Position numbers and translations under genes: made by a program | The notes under the pieces: model-generated | Seen by the model: only the letters and a program-made list of their open reading frames with translations | Database searches by the model: none | What the model was told of the DNA's origin: nothing | Source: Oscillospiraceae bacterium | Lineage (GTDB): Bacteria; Bacillota; Clostridia; Oscillospirales; Ruminococcaceae | NCBI GenBank assembly: GCA_029098085.1 | Contig: JAQXNQ010000381.1 | Location: forward strand, 1 to 7,036 | Length of the DNA: 7,036 bases | Direction of reading: 5' to 3' | In this document: piece after piece, positions 1 through 6,258 of the stretch | Numbering within the stretch: the stretch's first letter is position 1 | Layout: every line of letters starts with the position of its first letter

Positions 1-161
1 GTGGGGGTTTCCAGCAGGTTCAGGCAGCGGAGGAAGGTGCTTTTGCCCGATCCGGAGGGGCCGATGACAACCACCTTGTCCCCTTTTTCGAGGGTTTCGG
101 TAATGCCGTTGAGCACCGACAGGCTGCCGAACGACTTATGCAGATCCTTAACGTCGATCAC
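1..161 (-). CDS. Amino-acid ABC transporter ATP-binding protein (N-terminal part only)
   Basis: This is the cytoplasmic ATPase that would power the importer encoded just upstream. Only 53 complete codons are in the window; the rest lies beyond position 1. The visible part begins MIDVKDLHKSFG, where Phe11 sits at the place of the A-loop aromatic, and reaches a perfect Walker A motif, GPSGSGKST, at residues 34-42, followed by FLRCLNLLE. This is the classic opening of the GlnQ/HisP polar-amino-acid ATPase family. The start is GTG at 161: an AGGAGG ribosome binding site at 177-172 lies 10 bases upstream and no better in-frame start exists. The gene overlaps the 3' end of the permease gene by 14 bases, so translation is probably coupled. 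Signature and Walker B motifs are out of view. Family assignment is secure; the substrate is not known. Confidence 0.93.
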   Translation of the reverse strand, partial: MIDVKDLHKSFGSLSVLNGITETLEKGDKVVVIGPSGSGKSTFLRCLNLLETP

Positions 162-870
162 TTCTGGACAGCCTCCTTTCAAGGCGGTTGACGCCGGCCT
201 GCAGCAGCAGCACCATGCAGAGATAAATCAGAGCCACGGCAATCAGGGGCATAAAGGCGTCATAGGTGCGGCTGCGGATGATGTCGCCGCCCTTGGTCAG
301 ATCCTGCAGGGCGATGTAGCCCGAGATGGAGGTCTCCTTCAGCAGGACGATGAATTCGTTGCCCAGAGCGGGCAGGATGTTCTTGACCGCCTGGGGCATG
401 ATGATTTTCCACATGACCTGATTGTAGTTCATGCCCAGGCTGCGGCCGGCTTCCATCTGGCCGATGTCCACACTCATGATGCCGCTGCGGAAGATCTCCG
501 CCACATAAGCTGCCGAGTTGAGGCCGAAAGCCAGCACCGCCACCACAATCTTGTTGACGGCCACACTGCCGAAAATGACGAAGTAGATGATCAGCAGCTG
601 CACCATGACAGGCGTACCACGAATGACGGTCAGATAGAGCTTGGCCACCCCATTGAGGAATTTCAGTCTGCCGGTCTTGTCATGGGTGACCCGGCAGAGG
701 GCCAGCAGCGATCCCAGCGCGATGCCGATGATCAGAGCGAAAAAGGTGACGATCAGCGTAGTGCCGAGACCGTCCACCAGATAATGCCAGCGGTCTTCCT
801 TGATGAAGTTGGTATAAAACCGTTCTCCAAAGGAATCAAACCACTGGATCAGCGCGTTCAACAATCCCAA
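148..870 (-). CDS. Amino-acid ABC transporter permease (HisM/GlnP family)
   Basis: This is the membrane subunit of a polar-amino-acid importer, about 240 residues, normal for the family. Hydrophobic membrane segments are visible at roughly residues 37-58, 86-105, 107-124 and 205-226. The family block RGTPVMVQL lies at 84-92. The cytoplasmic EAA loop that contacts the ATPase is clear at about 140-159 (EAGRSLGMNYNQVMWKIIMP). The start is not ATG. TTG at 870 lies 5 bases from AAAGGA, while a second in-frame TTG at 864 lies 8 bases from the GGAAGG of the same ribosome binding site (882-873), so the protein may be two residues shorter. The gene follows the binding-protein gene after a 95-base gap containing a large hairpin, and overlaps the ATPase gene by 14 bases. 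A single permease suggests it works as a homodimer, unless a partner lies beyond the window. Confidence 0.94.
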   Translation of the reverse strand: MGLLNALIQWFDSFGERFYTNFIKEDRWHYLVDGLGTTLIVTFFALIIGIALGSLLALCRVTHDKTGRLKFLNGVAKLYLTVIRGTPVMVQLLIIYFVIFGSVAVNKIVVAVLAFGLNSAAYVAEIFRSGIMSVDIGQMEAGRSLGMNYNQVMWKIIMPQAVKNILPALGNEFIVLLKETSISGYIALQDLTKGGDIIRSRTYDAFMPLIAVALIYLCMVLLLQAGVNRLERRLSRSDRR

Positions 871-897
871 AACCTTCCTTTCACGGTCCTGAAACGG

Positions 898-942
898 AAA
901 AGCCGCCGCAGCGGACGGGATACTCCCCGCCGGCGGCGGCTT
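898..942 (-). terminator. Long GC-rich hairpin between binding-protein and permease genes (leaky terminator or mRNA stabiliser)
   Basis: In the transcript a perfect 10-bp stem is formed by 942-933 (AAGCCGCCGC) and 909-900 (GCGGCGGCTT). Inside it, 932-930 can pair with 914-912 and 929-926 with 919-916, leaving a 6-base loop at 925-920 and small bulges. The stem ends in only four U (901-898) before CC, which is a weak U-tract. Such elements after a binding-protein gene commonly lower downstream transcription or protect the upstream mRNA, giving more binding protein than permease. The structure is read directly; the role is inferred. Confidence 0.65.
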
Positions 943-965
943 CGGTCAGCCGGAAACCAGCTGTT

Positions 966-1763
966 TTACTTCTTGTAGATGATGACCTGCACGCCGGTGG
1001 CGTAGGTGTCGGTGAAGTCCACGTTGACCAGACGATCCTCGTTGACGGTCATGCCGGCGGCGCCGAAATCGGCCTTGCCGGACTGAACGGCGGCAATGAT
1101 GGAATCAAACTCCATGTCCTCGATCTTCAGCTCGTAGCCCAGCTTGTCGCAGATGGCCTTGGCGAACTCGGCATCGATGCCCACGATGGTGTCGCCCTCG
1201 TAGTATTCATAAGGCTCAAAGTAGGCGTTGGTTGCCATGACCAGCTGGCCGTTGGGATATTCGGTGCCTTCGGGGGTCACATAGCCCTTGGCGCCCTCGG
1301 TTTTGTTGATGTACTTATCCAGAATGGCGTCCAGCGTGCCGTCGGTCTTCAGCTCGGCGATGGCGCCGTTGAGCTTCTCGGTCAGCTCCTTGTTCTCCTT
1401 GGACACGCAGATGGCGTACTCTTCCTCGGTGTAGGGGGTGTCCAGAATGGCCAGCTCGGAATTCACGGCGACAAAAGCCTTGGCAGGCTCGCTGTCGATG
1501 ACCACGGCGTCGATCTTGCCCTGCTTCAGAGCCTGAACCGCGTCAATGCCCTTGGTAAACTCTTCCACGGAAGCGTCAGGGAACACGCCGGCCTCAATAT
1601 CGCCGGTGATGTAGATGTCGCCGGTGGTGCCCAGCTGCACGCCGATTTTGGCGCCGGCCAGGTCGTCAACAGAGGTGATCTTCTTGGTGGAGCTGCCACA
1701 GGAGGCCAGCGAAAGGGTCAGAGCAGCGGCGGCTGCCAGAGCAAATACTTTCTTCATGTTCAT
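966..1763 (-). CDS. Amino-acid ABC transporter substrate-binding lipoprotein, apparently circularly permuted
   Basis: A 265-residue extracytoplasmic solute receptor of the SBP_bac_3 (type II periplasmic binding protein) family that would deliver a polar amino acid to the adjacent permease. Residues 1-22 are a lipoprotein signal peptide ending in the lipobox LASC, with Cys22 as lipid anchor. The order of the mature part is unusual. Residues 28-153 (SVDDLAGAKIGVQLGTTG; VIDSEPA at 88-94; a final ELKTDGTLDAILDKYI) match what is normally the second part of the family. Residues 173-265 (FEPYEY at 182-187, VGIDAEFAKAI, GMTVNEDR at 237-244, VDFTDTYATG) match what is normally the first part. Arg244, Thr46/Thr47 and Asp90 sit where ligand-binding residues are expected, so the protein looks functional. 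ATG at 1763 is chosen because AAAGGA lies 8 bases upstream; ATG at 1757 would be 14 bases away. It is the first gene of the importer operon. The ligand cannot be told from sequence. Confidence 0.92.
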   Translation of the reverse strand: MNMKKVFALAAAAALTLSLASCGSSTKKITSVDDLAGAKIGVQLGTTGDIYITGDIEAGVFPDASVEEFTKGIDAVQALKQGKIDAVVIDSEPAKAFVAVNSELAILDTPYTEEEYAICVSKENKELTEKLNGAIAELKTDGTLDAILDKYINKTEGAKGYVTPEGTEYPNGQLVMATNAYFEPYEYYEGDTIVGIDAEFAKAICDKLGYELKIEDMEFDSIIAAVQSGKADFGAAGMTVNEDRLVNVDFTDTYATGVQVIIYKK

Positions 1764-1800
1764 AAGGGTCGTCCTTTCTGTGTTCGGTTTGAATGGTTAT

Positions 1801-1829
1801 ACTCTATCACAACCCGGCGTGAATTGCAA
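1801..1829 (-). promoter_or_regulatory. Candidate sigma-A promoter of the ABC importer operon
   Basis: On the minus strand, TTGCAA (1829-1824) and TAGAGT (1806-1801) are separated by exactly 17 bases. A TG one base before the -10 box makes it an extended -10 type. The predicted start near 1794 leaves a leader of about 30 bases before the ATG at 1763. Both boxes match the consensus at 4 of 6 positions, so the call rests on spacing, the TG and position. Confidence 0.5.
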
Positions 1830-2079
1830 GAAAAAAGTGAAGAAAAATTCAAAATCAGGAAATCTTTATGCAAAATCATCCTTTGTTCCGGCCAAGAGGC
1901 GCATTTTTTCAGCTATTTTATAGCCGGGTCTGTATTCATAATTCACTGTATATGCGGCTTTATCCGCAAAATATTCTGTCATATCGCATATTTGCAGCGT
2001 TATTCGGAAAATATGCATCTTTCGAAACCGGACAGTCTCTCTTCTGCAGGGGCAGATAAAAAAGCTGCCGGAAGGGCGC
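1830..2079. other. AT-rich non-coding gap upstream of the importer operon
   Basis: About 250 bases, clearly richer in A/T than the flanking genes, with no convincing gene. Structures seen are an inverted repeat GCATATTT/AAATATGC (1986-1993 and 2009-2016, 15-base spacer), a small TGCGG/CCGCA hairpin near 1953-1968, and a direct repeat of TGAAT near 1936-1947 read on the minus strand. None matches an operator or riboswitch that I recognise. Minus-strand reading frames here lack a ribosome binding site and use A/T-ending codons unlike the neighbouring genes. Confidence 0.5.
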
Positions 2080-2114
2080 AAAAAGACCGCCGCAGGCTAT
2101 ATCTGCAGCGGTCT
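2080..2114 (-). terminator. Rho-independent terminator of the paaK-iorAB-ACT operon
   Basis: In the transcript, 2114-2103 (AGACCGCTGCAG) pairs with 2095-2084 (CTGCGGCGGTCT), a 12-bp stem with a single G-U pair and a 7-base loop. It is followed by a run of five U (2084-2080). It lies about 10 bases after the stop codon of the ACT gene, so it should end the operon and separate it from the importer operon. Confidence 0.88.
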
Positions 2115-2123
2115 GATGCTTCC

Positions 2124-2555
2124 TTACAGGTTCCGGATCTCCTCCTGGGAGGCCACCTGAACGCCCTTGCTCTTCAGAGCTTCCATGGCGTGCTCGTTGT
2201 CCTCCACCCGGAAGATGACGTACGCCGCATCGGTGCTCTTGGAGACGAAGGCATACATATACTCCACGCTGATGCCGATCTCCGACAGCACCCGCATGGG
2301 ATAGGCCAGTCCGCCGGGCACATCGTCAATCCGCAGTACCAGCACCTCACTGAGGGTGCAGGTGCAGCCGTGATGCTTCACCTTCTCGGCGGCGCTCTCG
2401 GGATCATCCACGATCAGCCGCAGAATGCCGAACTCCCGGGTGTCCGCCACGCAGACGGCCCGGATGTCGATCTGTTCCTGACCCAGGATGTCGGTGATCT
2501 CCGCCAGACGGCCGGGTCTGTTTTCCACAAAGATGGAAAGCTGCTTAATGGTCAT
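2124..2555 (-). CDS. Tandem ACT-domain protein, probable amino-acid sensor
   Basis: A 143-residue protein made of two ACT domains and nothing else. The first (about residues 3-67) has the family loop ENRPGRLAEI at 11-20; the second (about 70-138) has DVPGGLAYPMRVL at 78-90, the equivalent turn and helix. ACT domains bind small ligands, most often amino acids, at domain interfaces and usually regulate enzymes of amino-acid metabolism. No catalytic or DNA-binding domain is present. From my knowledge of the family, stand-alone ACT proteins of this kind often sit beside iorAB and phenylacetate-CoA ligase genes, so a sensor of aromatic amino acids or aryl acids that modulates these enzymes is a reasonable inference, but unproven. 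The start at 2555 has AAAGGAG 8 bases upstream. It lies 26 bases after iorB and is the last gene of the operon. Confidence 0.88.
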   Translation of the reverse strand: MTIKQLSIFVENRPGRLAEITDILGQEQIDIRAVCVADTREFGILRLIVDDPESAAEKVKHHGCTCTLSEVLVLRIDDVPGGLAYPMRVLSEIGISVEYMYAFVSKSTDAAYVIFRVEDNEHAMEALKSKGVQVASQEEIRNL

Positions 2556-2581
2556 GAAAACCGCTCCTTTCCAGAGGGGAA

Positions 2582-3160
2582 TTATTCCTCATGCCGGCGG
2601 CCCAGCTCAAAGGCCTTCCGGTTCAGGTCGATGAATTTGGGCGGCACACAGGCACCGATGGCCGTCTGCCACTGCTCGTCAGAAAACTCCATGGATTTGG
2701 AGGCCACGCCCATGAGCACCACGTTGGTGGCCTTGGCGGAGCCGGCCGCCTCGGCCAGGGACAGGGCATCCACCACGGTGACGTCCACACCCAGCTCCCG
2801 CAGCTTACCGGCGATGTCCTCTGGATAAACGGCGCCGCCGGTGATCACCGGCATGGGGGCGATCTTCTGGTCGTTGACCACCAGCTTGCCGCCCTTCTTC
2901 AGATAGGGGATGTACCGCGCGCCTTCCAGCAGCTCAAAGGAGATGATCAGGTCGGCCTCTCCCTCGTTGACCACGGGAGACCAGACCTTTTCATCGGAAT
3001 ATTTCACATAGGTGACCACCGAGCCGCCCCGCTGGGACATGCCGTGCACCTCGGATACCTTCACATCATAGCCCGCAGACATGACCACGTTGCCCAGCAG
3101 CTTGCTGGCCAGCAGGCTTCCCTGTCCGCCGACGCCGACGATCATCACATTCTTCTTCAT
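2582..3160 (-). CDS. iorB: Indolepyruvate:ferredoxin oxidoreductase, beta subunit
   Basis: The small subunit of indolepyruvate:ferredoxin oxidoreductase, which with IorA turns aryl-pyruvates plus CoA into aryl-acetyl-CoA, CO2 and reduced ferredoxin in the cytoplasm. The 192-residue protein is one 2-oxoacid:acceptor oxidoreductase gamma-type domain. It opens with the glycine-rich GVGGQGSLLASKLLG and contains EVHGMSQRGGSVVTYVK, the hallmark of this subunit. No iron-sulfur cysteine motif is present, as expected. Two ATGs are possible, at 3166 and 3160. I choose 3160 because the GGAGG core (3173-3169) is 8 bases from it but only 2 from the first; the alternative adds Met-Ser. The ribosome binding site overlaps the end of iorA, and only 15 bases separate the two genes, so they are co-translated and surely partners. 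Confidence 0.93.
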   Translation of the reverse strand: MKKNVMIVGVGGQGSLLASKLLGNVVMSAGYDVKVSEVHGMSQRGGSVVTYVKYSDEKVWSPVVNEGEADLIISFELLEGARYIPYLKKGGKLVVNDQKIAPMPVITGGAVYPEDIAGKLRELGVDVTVVDALSLAEAAGSAKATNVVLMGVASKSMEFSDEQWQTAIGACVPPKFIDLNRKAFELGRRHEE

Positions 3161-3166
3161 GCTCAT

Positions 3167-3177
3167 TCCCTCCCCTT
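3167..3177 (-). promoter_or_regulatory. iorB ribosome binding site overlapping the iorA stop codon
   Basis: The sequence AAGGGGAGGG (3177-3168) partly overlaps the iorA TAA (3178-3176). Its position decides between two closely spaced ATGs, favouring 3160, and suggests that ribosomes finishing iorA help start iorB. Confidence 0.65.
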
Positions 3178-4903
3178 ACTTGCTGATGGCGCCGAAGCCG
3201 CAGAGATCCGCGCAGAGACCGCAGCCCACGCAGAGGGTGTTGTCGATGACGGCCTTGCCGTCCGCAACGCTGATACCGGGGCAGCCCAATCTCAGGCAGG
3301 ACTTGCAGCCGCGGCATTTATCCCGATCCACCGTGACGGGCGGATTGTGCTTGACATATTTCAGCAGGGCACAGGGACGGCGGCTGATGATAACAGAAGG
3401 CTCGCTGACAGCCAGCTCCTCCTTTACCGCCTCCATGGTGGCCTTCAGATCATAAGGATCCACCACCCGAACCCGGTTGATGCCGATGGCGGAGCAGAGC
3501 TTCTCGATGCTGACCTTGGCGGTGGGATCCCCCTTCAGGGTCAGACCGGTGGTGGGGTTCTGCTGATGGCCGGTCATGCCGGTGATGGAGTTGTCCAGCA
3601 CGATGACGGTGGAGATACCCTGATTGTAGGAGATGTCGATCAGGCTGGTAATGCCGGAATGAATAAAGGTGCTGTCGCCGATGACGGCCACCGATCTGGC
3701 AGCGGAATCCGCGCCCCGGGCGGTGTTGAAGCCGTGAAGAGCAGAGATGGACGCGCCCATGCAGACCGTGGTATCCATGGCGCTGAGGGGAGCCGAAGCA
3801 CCCAGGGTATAGCAGACGATATCACCAGAAACGGTGACCTTCAGCTGCTTCAGCACATAGAACAGGCCTCTGTGCGGACATCCGGCGCACATGACGGGAG
3901 GACGCACCGGCACGTCTTCGGGGAAGACATAGGCAGGCGCAGACGGGCCCTTCATCTTTTCGGCGATCAGCTTCTGGGAGAACTCGTCCTCCCAGGGGAA
4001 AATCTCCTTGCCGATGACCTTGACGCCGATCTTGCGGCAGTGGGTCTCGATGATGTCGTCCAGCTCCTCAATGACATAGAGGGTGTCAACCTTTTCGGCG
4101 AAATCCTGAATCAGTCTGGTGGGCAGCGGGTTGATCAGACCCAGCTTCAGATAGCTGGCCTCGTCACCCCAGACCTCCCGGGCGTACTGATAGGTGGTGC
4201 CGGCGGCAATGATGCCGATTCTGGTGCCGCCCATGATGACCTGATTCAGAGGGCTGGTCTCGGCAAGCTCCGCCAGAGCCCGCTGGCGGGCCTCCACCTT
4301 GGGGTGCTTGCGCTTGGCAAAGCCGGGTACCATGACATATTTGGAAGCGTCCTTCACATACTCCTTCAGGGGCAGCTCTGCCCGGTCGGAGGTCTCCACC
4401 AGGCTCTGGGAATGAGCAATACGGGTGGACATCCGCATCAGCACGGGCGTGTCATACCGCTCGGAAAGCTCATAGGCCGCCTTCACATAGGCAATGCACT
4501 CGGCGGAGTCGGAGGGCTCCAGCATGGGCAGCTTGGCAGCGATGGCGTAGTGACGGGAGTCCTGCTCGTTCTGGGAGGAGTGCATGCCGGGGTCGTCGGC
4601 CACCACCAGCACCATACCGGCGTTGATGCCGGTGTAGGAGGCGGTAAAGATGGGGTCAGCGGCCACGTTGAGGCCCACATGCTTCATGGCGCAGAAGGAG
4701 CGGCGTCCGCCGATGGCAGCGCCGATGGCCACCTCGGTGGCGACCTTCTCATTGGGCGCCCACTCGGCATAGACCTCGGGATATTTGGCCAGACACTCGG
4801 TGATCTCGGTACTGGGGGTTCCGGGATAGCTGGAGGCTACCCCGCAGCCGGCTTCATACAGGCCGCGCGCAACGGCTTCGTTGCCCAGCATCAGTTTTTT
4901 CAA
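3176..4903 (-). CDS. iorA: Indolepyruvate:ferredoxin oxidoreductase, alpha subunit
   Basis: The catalytic subunit of indolepyruvate:ferredoxin oxidoreductase, which decarboxylates indolepyruvate, phenylpyruvate or hydroxyphenylpyruvate on thiamine diphosphate and passes electrons to ferredoxin. Its 575 residues are near the usual length. In order: a pyrimidine-binding domain with SYPGTPSTE at 25-33 and the likely catalytic Glu52; a middle domain; MCAGCPHRG at 338-346; a thiamine-diphosphate domain with GDSTFIHSG at 409-417, Asn427 and NSITGMTGHQQNP at 438-450; and two C-terminal 4Fe-4S clusters (Cys530, 533, 536, 541 and Cys558, 561, 564, 568). All cluster cysteines are present, though the last is followed by Gly instead of the common Pro. 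The start is TTG at 4903, 9 bases from AAAGGA (4918-4913); the encoded MKKLMLGNEA is the usual family N-terminus, and the next in-frame ATG would remove it. It lies 32 bases after paaK. Confidence 0.96.
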   Translation of the reverse strand: MKKLMLGNEAVARGLYEAGCGVASSYPGTPSTEITECLAKYPEVYAEWAPNEKVATEVAIGAAIGGRRSFCAMKHVGLNVAADPIFTASYTGINAGMVLVVADDPGMHSSQNEQDSRHYAIAAKLPMLEPSDSAECIAYVKAAYELSERYDTPVLMRMSTRIAHSQSLVETSDRAELPLKEYVKDASKYVMVPGFAKRKHPKVEARQRALAELAETSPLNQVIMGGTRIGIIAAGTTYQYAREVWGDEASYLKLGLINPLPTRLIQDFAEKVDTLYVIEELDDIIETHCRKIGVKVIGKEIFPWEDEFSQKLIAEKMKGPSAPAYVFPEDVPVRPPVMCAGCPHRGLFYVLKQLKVTVSGDIVCYTLGASAPLSAMDTTVCMGASISALHGFNTARGADSAARSVAVIGDSTFIHSGITSLIDISYNQGISTVIVLDNSITGMTGHQQNPTTGLTLKGDPTAKVSIEKLCSAIGINRVRVVDPYDLKATMEAVKEELAVSEPSVIISRRPCALLKYVKHNPPVTVDRDKCRGCKSCLRLGCPGISVADGKAVIDNTLCVGCGLCADLCGFGAISK

Positions 4904-4918
4904 AGCATATCATCCTTT
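4900..4918 (-). promoter_or_regulatory. iorA translation start: TTG overlapped by a two-codon ATG-CTT-TGA frame
   Basis: AAAGGA at 4918-4913 serves the iorA TTG at 4903-4901. Between them, ATG (4908-4906), CTT and TGA (4902-4900) form a Met-Leu-stop frame whose last bases overlap the TTG. The bases are certain; whether ribosomes use this frame is not. Confidence 0.4.
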
Positions 4919-4935
4919 CGGAATAGGGGTTGGAA

Positions 4936-6234
4936 TTATTTTTCGTTTCTCAGGTCGACGATCCGCTTGGCCTTGCCCTGGAACCGCTCGATGGACTTGG
5001 GCTCACAGAGGGTGACCTTGGCCTGGATGCCCAGCACGCTCTTCAGGTCGGCGGCGACCTTGCGCTGCAGGCTTTCCAGCTGGCCGTAGTTCTCCAGCAG
5101 GCTGCCATCCACCAGCTCCACCTTGACCTCCAGCGTATCAAAGTAGCCCTCGCGGCGGACGATCAGCTGATAATGGCCACCCACATGGGGCTCGGTCATC
5201 AGGACGCTCTCGATCTGGGTCGGGAAGACGTTGACGCCGCGGATCTTGAGCATATCGTCGCTGCGGCCCATGGGCTTGGCCATCCGGGCAAAGGTACGGC
5301 CGCATTTGCAGGGCTCGTAATCGATGGTGGTCAGGTCCTTGGTGCGGTAGCGGAGCATGGGGATGCCTTCCTTGGTCAGGGTGGTGACCACCAGCTCACC
5401 CACTTCGCCGGGGCCCACCTTCTGCAGGGTGGTGGGATTGATCAGCTCGGGATAGAAATGGTCCTCATTGATGTGCATGCCGCAGCGGAGCTCGCACTCG
5501 CCGGAAACGCCGGGGCCGCAGAGCTCGCTCATGCCGTAGTTGTCGGTAGCGAAAACGTGGAAGCCCTTTTCGATCTGATCCCGCATCTCGGGGGTGCAGC
5601 CCTCAGAGCCGAACAGACCCAGCCGCAGCTTCAGGCTGTCCAGGACGCCCTTTTCCCGGGCGACCTCGCTCATGTACAGAGCGTAGGAGGGGGTGCTGAC
5701 CAGAGCGGTGACGCCCAGGTCGTTGAGCATCATCACCTGCTTTTCGGTGTTGCCGCTGGAAATGGGGATGACCGTGGCACCGATCTTCTCCAGGCCGTAG
5801 TGAAGACCCAGCGCACCGGTGAACAGGCCGTAGCCAAAGGAGATCTGGACAATATCCTCGCTGGTGGCGCCGGCGGCGACCACCAGACGGGCCACGCAGT
5901 CCGACCAGTTGTTCAGGTCGTTTCTGGTGTAGCCGACAACGGTGGGCTTGCCGGTAGTGCCGGAGGAGGCATGAATCCGGACGATGTCCTTCATGGGAAC
6001 GGCAAACAGTCCGGTGGGATAGTTGTCCCGGATGTCCTCCTTGGTGGTGTAGGGCATATACTCGATGTCGCTGAGCACCCGGATTTTGGCGGGATCAAAA
6101 CCGGCCTCATCCATTCGCTTGTGATAAAAGGGAACGTTGTCGTAGCAGTACTGGAAAATATGCTTCATTCTCTCCAGCTGCAGCGCCTCCAGTTCCTTCC
6201 GGCCCATCGTCTCGATGTCCTTCTGAAAAAACAT
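4936..6234 (-). CDS. paaK: Phenylacetate-CoA ligase-like, AMP-forming aryl-acid activating enzyme
   Basis: An ANL-superfamily ligase that joins phenylacetate or a related aryl acid to CoA, using ATP and releasing AMP and pyrophosphate. It has 432 residues, the usual PaaK length. Visible motifs, in order, are the ATP loop ASSGTTGKPTVVGYT at 89-103, YGMSELCGPG at 233-242, the ATP-ribose region YRTKDL at 296-301, the hinge GRSDDMLKIRGVNVFP at 323-338, and the C-terminal GKAKRI at 420-425, where the catalytic lysine is expected. Cys247, Cys251, His254, Cys309 and Cys311 could form a metal site, which is my inference. I start at ATG 6234, 9 bases from GAAAGGAAGG; an upstream in-frame TTG at 6255 would run through that ribosome binding site. 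It is the first gene of the operon with iorA, iorB and the ACT gene, so its substrate is likely the aryl-acetate partner of the IOR reaction. Confidence 0.94.
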   Translation of the reverse strand: MFFQKDIETMGRKELEALQLERMKHIFQYCYDNVPFYHKRMDEAGFDPAKIRVLSDIEYMPYTTKEDIRDNYPTGLFAVPMKDIVRIHASSGTTGKPTVVGYTRNDLNNWSDCVARLVVAAGATSEDIVQISFGYGLFTGALGLHYGLEKIGATVIPISSGNTEKQVMMLNDLGVTALVSTPSYALYMSEVAREKGVLDSLKLRLGLFGSEGCTPEMRDQIEKGFHVFATDNYGMSELCGPGVSGECELRCGMHINEDHFYPELINPTTLQKVGPGEVGELVVTTLTKEGIPMLRYRTKDLTTIDYEPCKCGRTFARMAKPMGRSDDMLKIRGVNVFPTQIESVLMTEPHVGGHYQLIVRREGYFDTLEVKVELVDGSLLENYGQLESLQRKVAADLKSVLGIQAKVTLCEPKSIERFQGKAKRIVDLRNEK

Positions 6235-6243
6235 AACGGAAAA

Positions 6244-6253
6244 CCTTCCTTTC
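6244..6253 (-). promoter_or_regulatory. paaK ribosome binding site (fixes the start at 6234)
   Basis: GAAAGGAAGG at 6253-6244 is followed by 9 bases and then ATG at 6234. The same 10-base sequence precedes the permease gene at 882-873. It lies inside the reading frame that would start at TTG 6255, which argues against that longer start. Confidence 0.75.
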
Positions 6254-6258
6254 AAAGC

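Noticed and set aside
1..978. Open frame of 325 codons on the plus strand opposite the permease and ATPase
   Set aside because: The opposite strand encodes unmistakable EAA and Walker A motifs; the plus-strand product is His/Gln/Asp-rich with no domain.
1930..1950. ARG-box-like TGAAT repeats upstream of the importer
   Set aside because: The two TGAAT units are direct, not inverted as an ArgR operator requires.
2045..2079. Possible second terminator just after the operon terminator (GCC/GGC followed by six T on the minus strand)
   Set aside because: The stem is only three base pairs, too weak to call.
1866..2081. Small minus-strand frame of up to 71 codons between the ACT gene and the binding-protein gene
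   Set aside because: It begins inside the terminator U-tract, has no ribosome binding site before any ATG, and uses A/T-ending codons unlike the neighbours. I cannot exclude an inner ATG start, but nothing supports it.
1764..2123. T-box or other amino-acid riboswitch leader
   Set aside because: No GGTACCGCG-type antiterminator sequence and no terminator between promoter candidate and ATG; the leader is only about 30 bases.
2591..5089. Very long open frame (over 800 codons) on the plus strand opposite iorA, iorB and the paaK end
   Set aside because: It is antisense to genes with clear family motifs, and its translation is rich in Gly, His, Asp and Gln without domains. Such frames arise from GC-rich codon bias on the other strand.
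4936..6255. Longer paaK start at TTG 6255
   Set aside because: The extra codons run through the GAAAGGAAGG ribosome binding site; ATG at 6234 has ideal spacing and gives the normal family length.
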